This document shows positions 63,997 through 64,000 of a stretch of 64,000 bases of DNA, piece by piece; within the stretch, counting starts at the first letter, position 1, and the number at the start of each line of letters is the position of its first letter. Position numbers and translations under genes: made by a program. Under the pieces are notes generated by a model. It made no database searches. It was given only the letters and a program-made list of their open reading frames with translations, and had not been told where the DNA came from. Origin of the DNA: JBBATK01 sp044224515 (GTDB taxonomy: Bacteria; Bacteroidota; Ignavibacteria; Kapaibacteriales; NICIL-2); NCBI GenBank assembly GCA_044224515.1, contig JBGAKH010000001.1, forward strand, positions 310,001 through 374,000, read 5' to 3'.

Positions 63997-64000
63997 GAAT

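Noticed and set aside
1..64000. CRISPR arrays, insertion sequences, prophage genes or integrase-linked tRNA
   Set aside because: No regularly spaced direct repeats, transposases or integrases were seen; the one tRNA is followed directly by prs.

Overview
The window is a gene-dense bacterial chromosome segment with no insertion sequence, prophage or CRISPR array that I can see. It looks like a Gram-negative member of the Bacteroidota/Chlorobiota/Ignavibacteria (Kapabacteria-like) superphylum. The evidence is: three large secreted proteins ending in type IX secretion (T9SS) C-terminal sorting domains; lipid A and LPS genes (lpxH, an lptE-like lipoprotein); several small outer-membrane beta-barrels; OmpA/PD40, DUF4175 and DUF4159 proteins; a bacilliredoxin; and a promoter upstream of tRNA-Gln that fits the Bacteroidota TTG...TAnnTTTG pattern. 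The assignment is inferred from gene content only.

Layout. 1-8 kb: the start of typA (minus), then recG, a PKD/T9SS protein, an ECF sigma factor with a membrane-anchored partner carrying a barrel-like C-terminus, and a lipoprotein. 8-15 kb (minus): a tight operon of lipoprotein, ribD, a large GxDxY-repeat/HEAT protein and rqcH. 15-24 kb (minus): tRNA-Gln, prs and rplY with a terminator; a thiolase, an FmdB-type zinc ribbon and two barrel proteins; then a glycosyltransferase, lptE and a metallo-beta-lactamase-fold hydrolase. 24-33 kb: an amino-acid permease, an OmpA-family lipoprotein with aat, a PIG-L deacetylase, a T9SS beta-propeller-like protein and lpxH. 33-41 kb (minus): phnC/phnE without phnD, recN, a cell-wall amidase, an AI-2E family permease and a bacilliredoxin. 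41-47 kb: panC; a barrel-ogg-SET-domain trio; a Ca2+-type P-type ATPase. 47-58 kb: a giant coiled-coil DUF4175 protein, a second T9SS propeller-like protein, DUF4159, rsmG, a glycosyltransferase and an ACT-domain malic enzyme. 58-64 kb (minus): a zinc metalloprotease, ftsZ and ftsA.

Most genes are housekeeping or envelope functions. Those I could not tie to a described role, and consider most worth a second look, are the solenoid-like GxDxY-repeat/HEAT protein co-transcribed with rqcH, the sigma-factor partner that joins a membrane anchor to a barrel-like domain, and a bacterial SET-domain protein with an altered active-site motif and a Lys/Arg-rich tail, encoded directly behind an Ogg-type DNA glycosylase. 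Several spacers of 0.3-0.7 kb hold no gene I can recognise.
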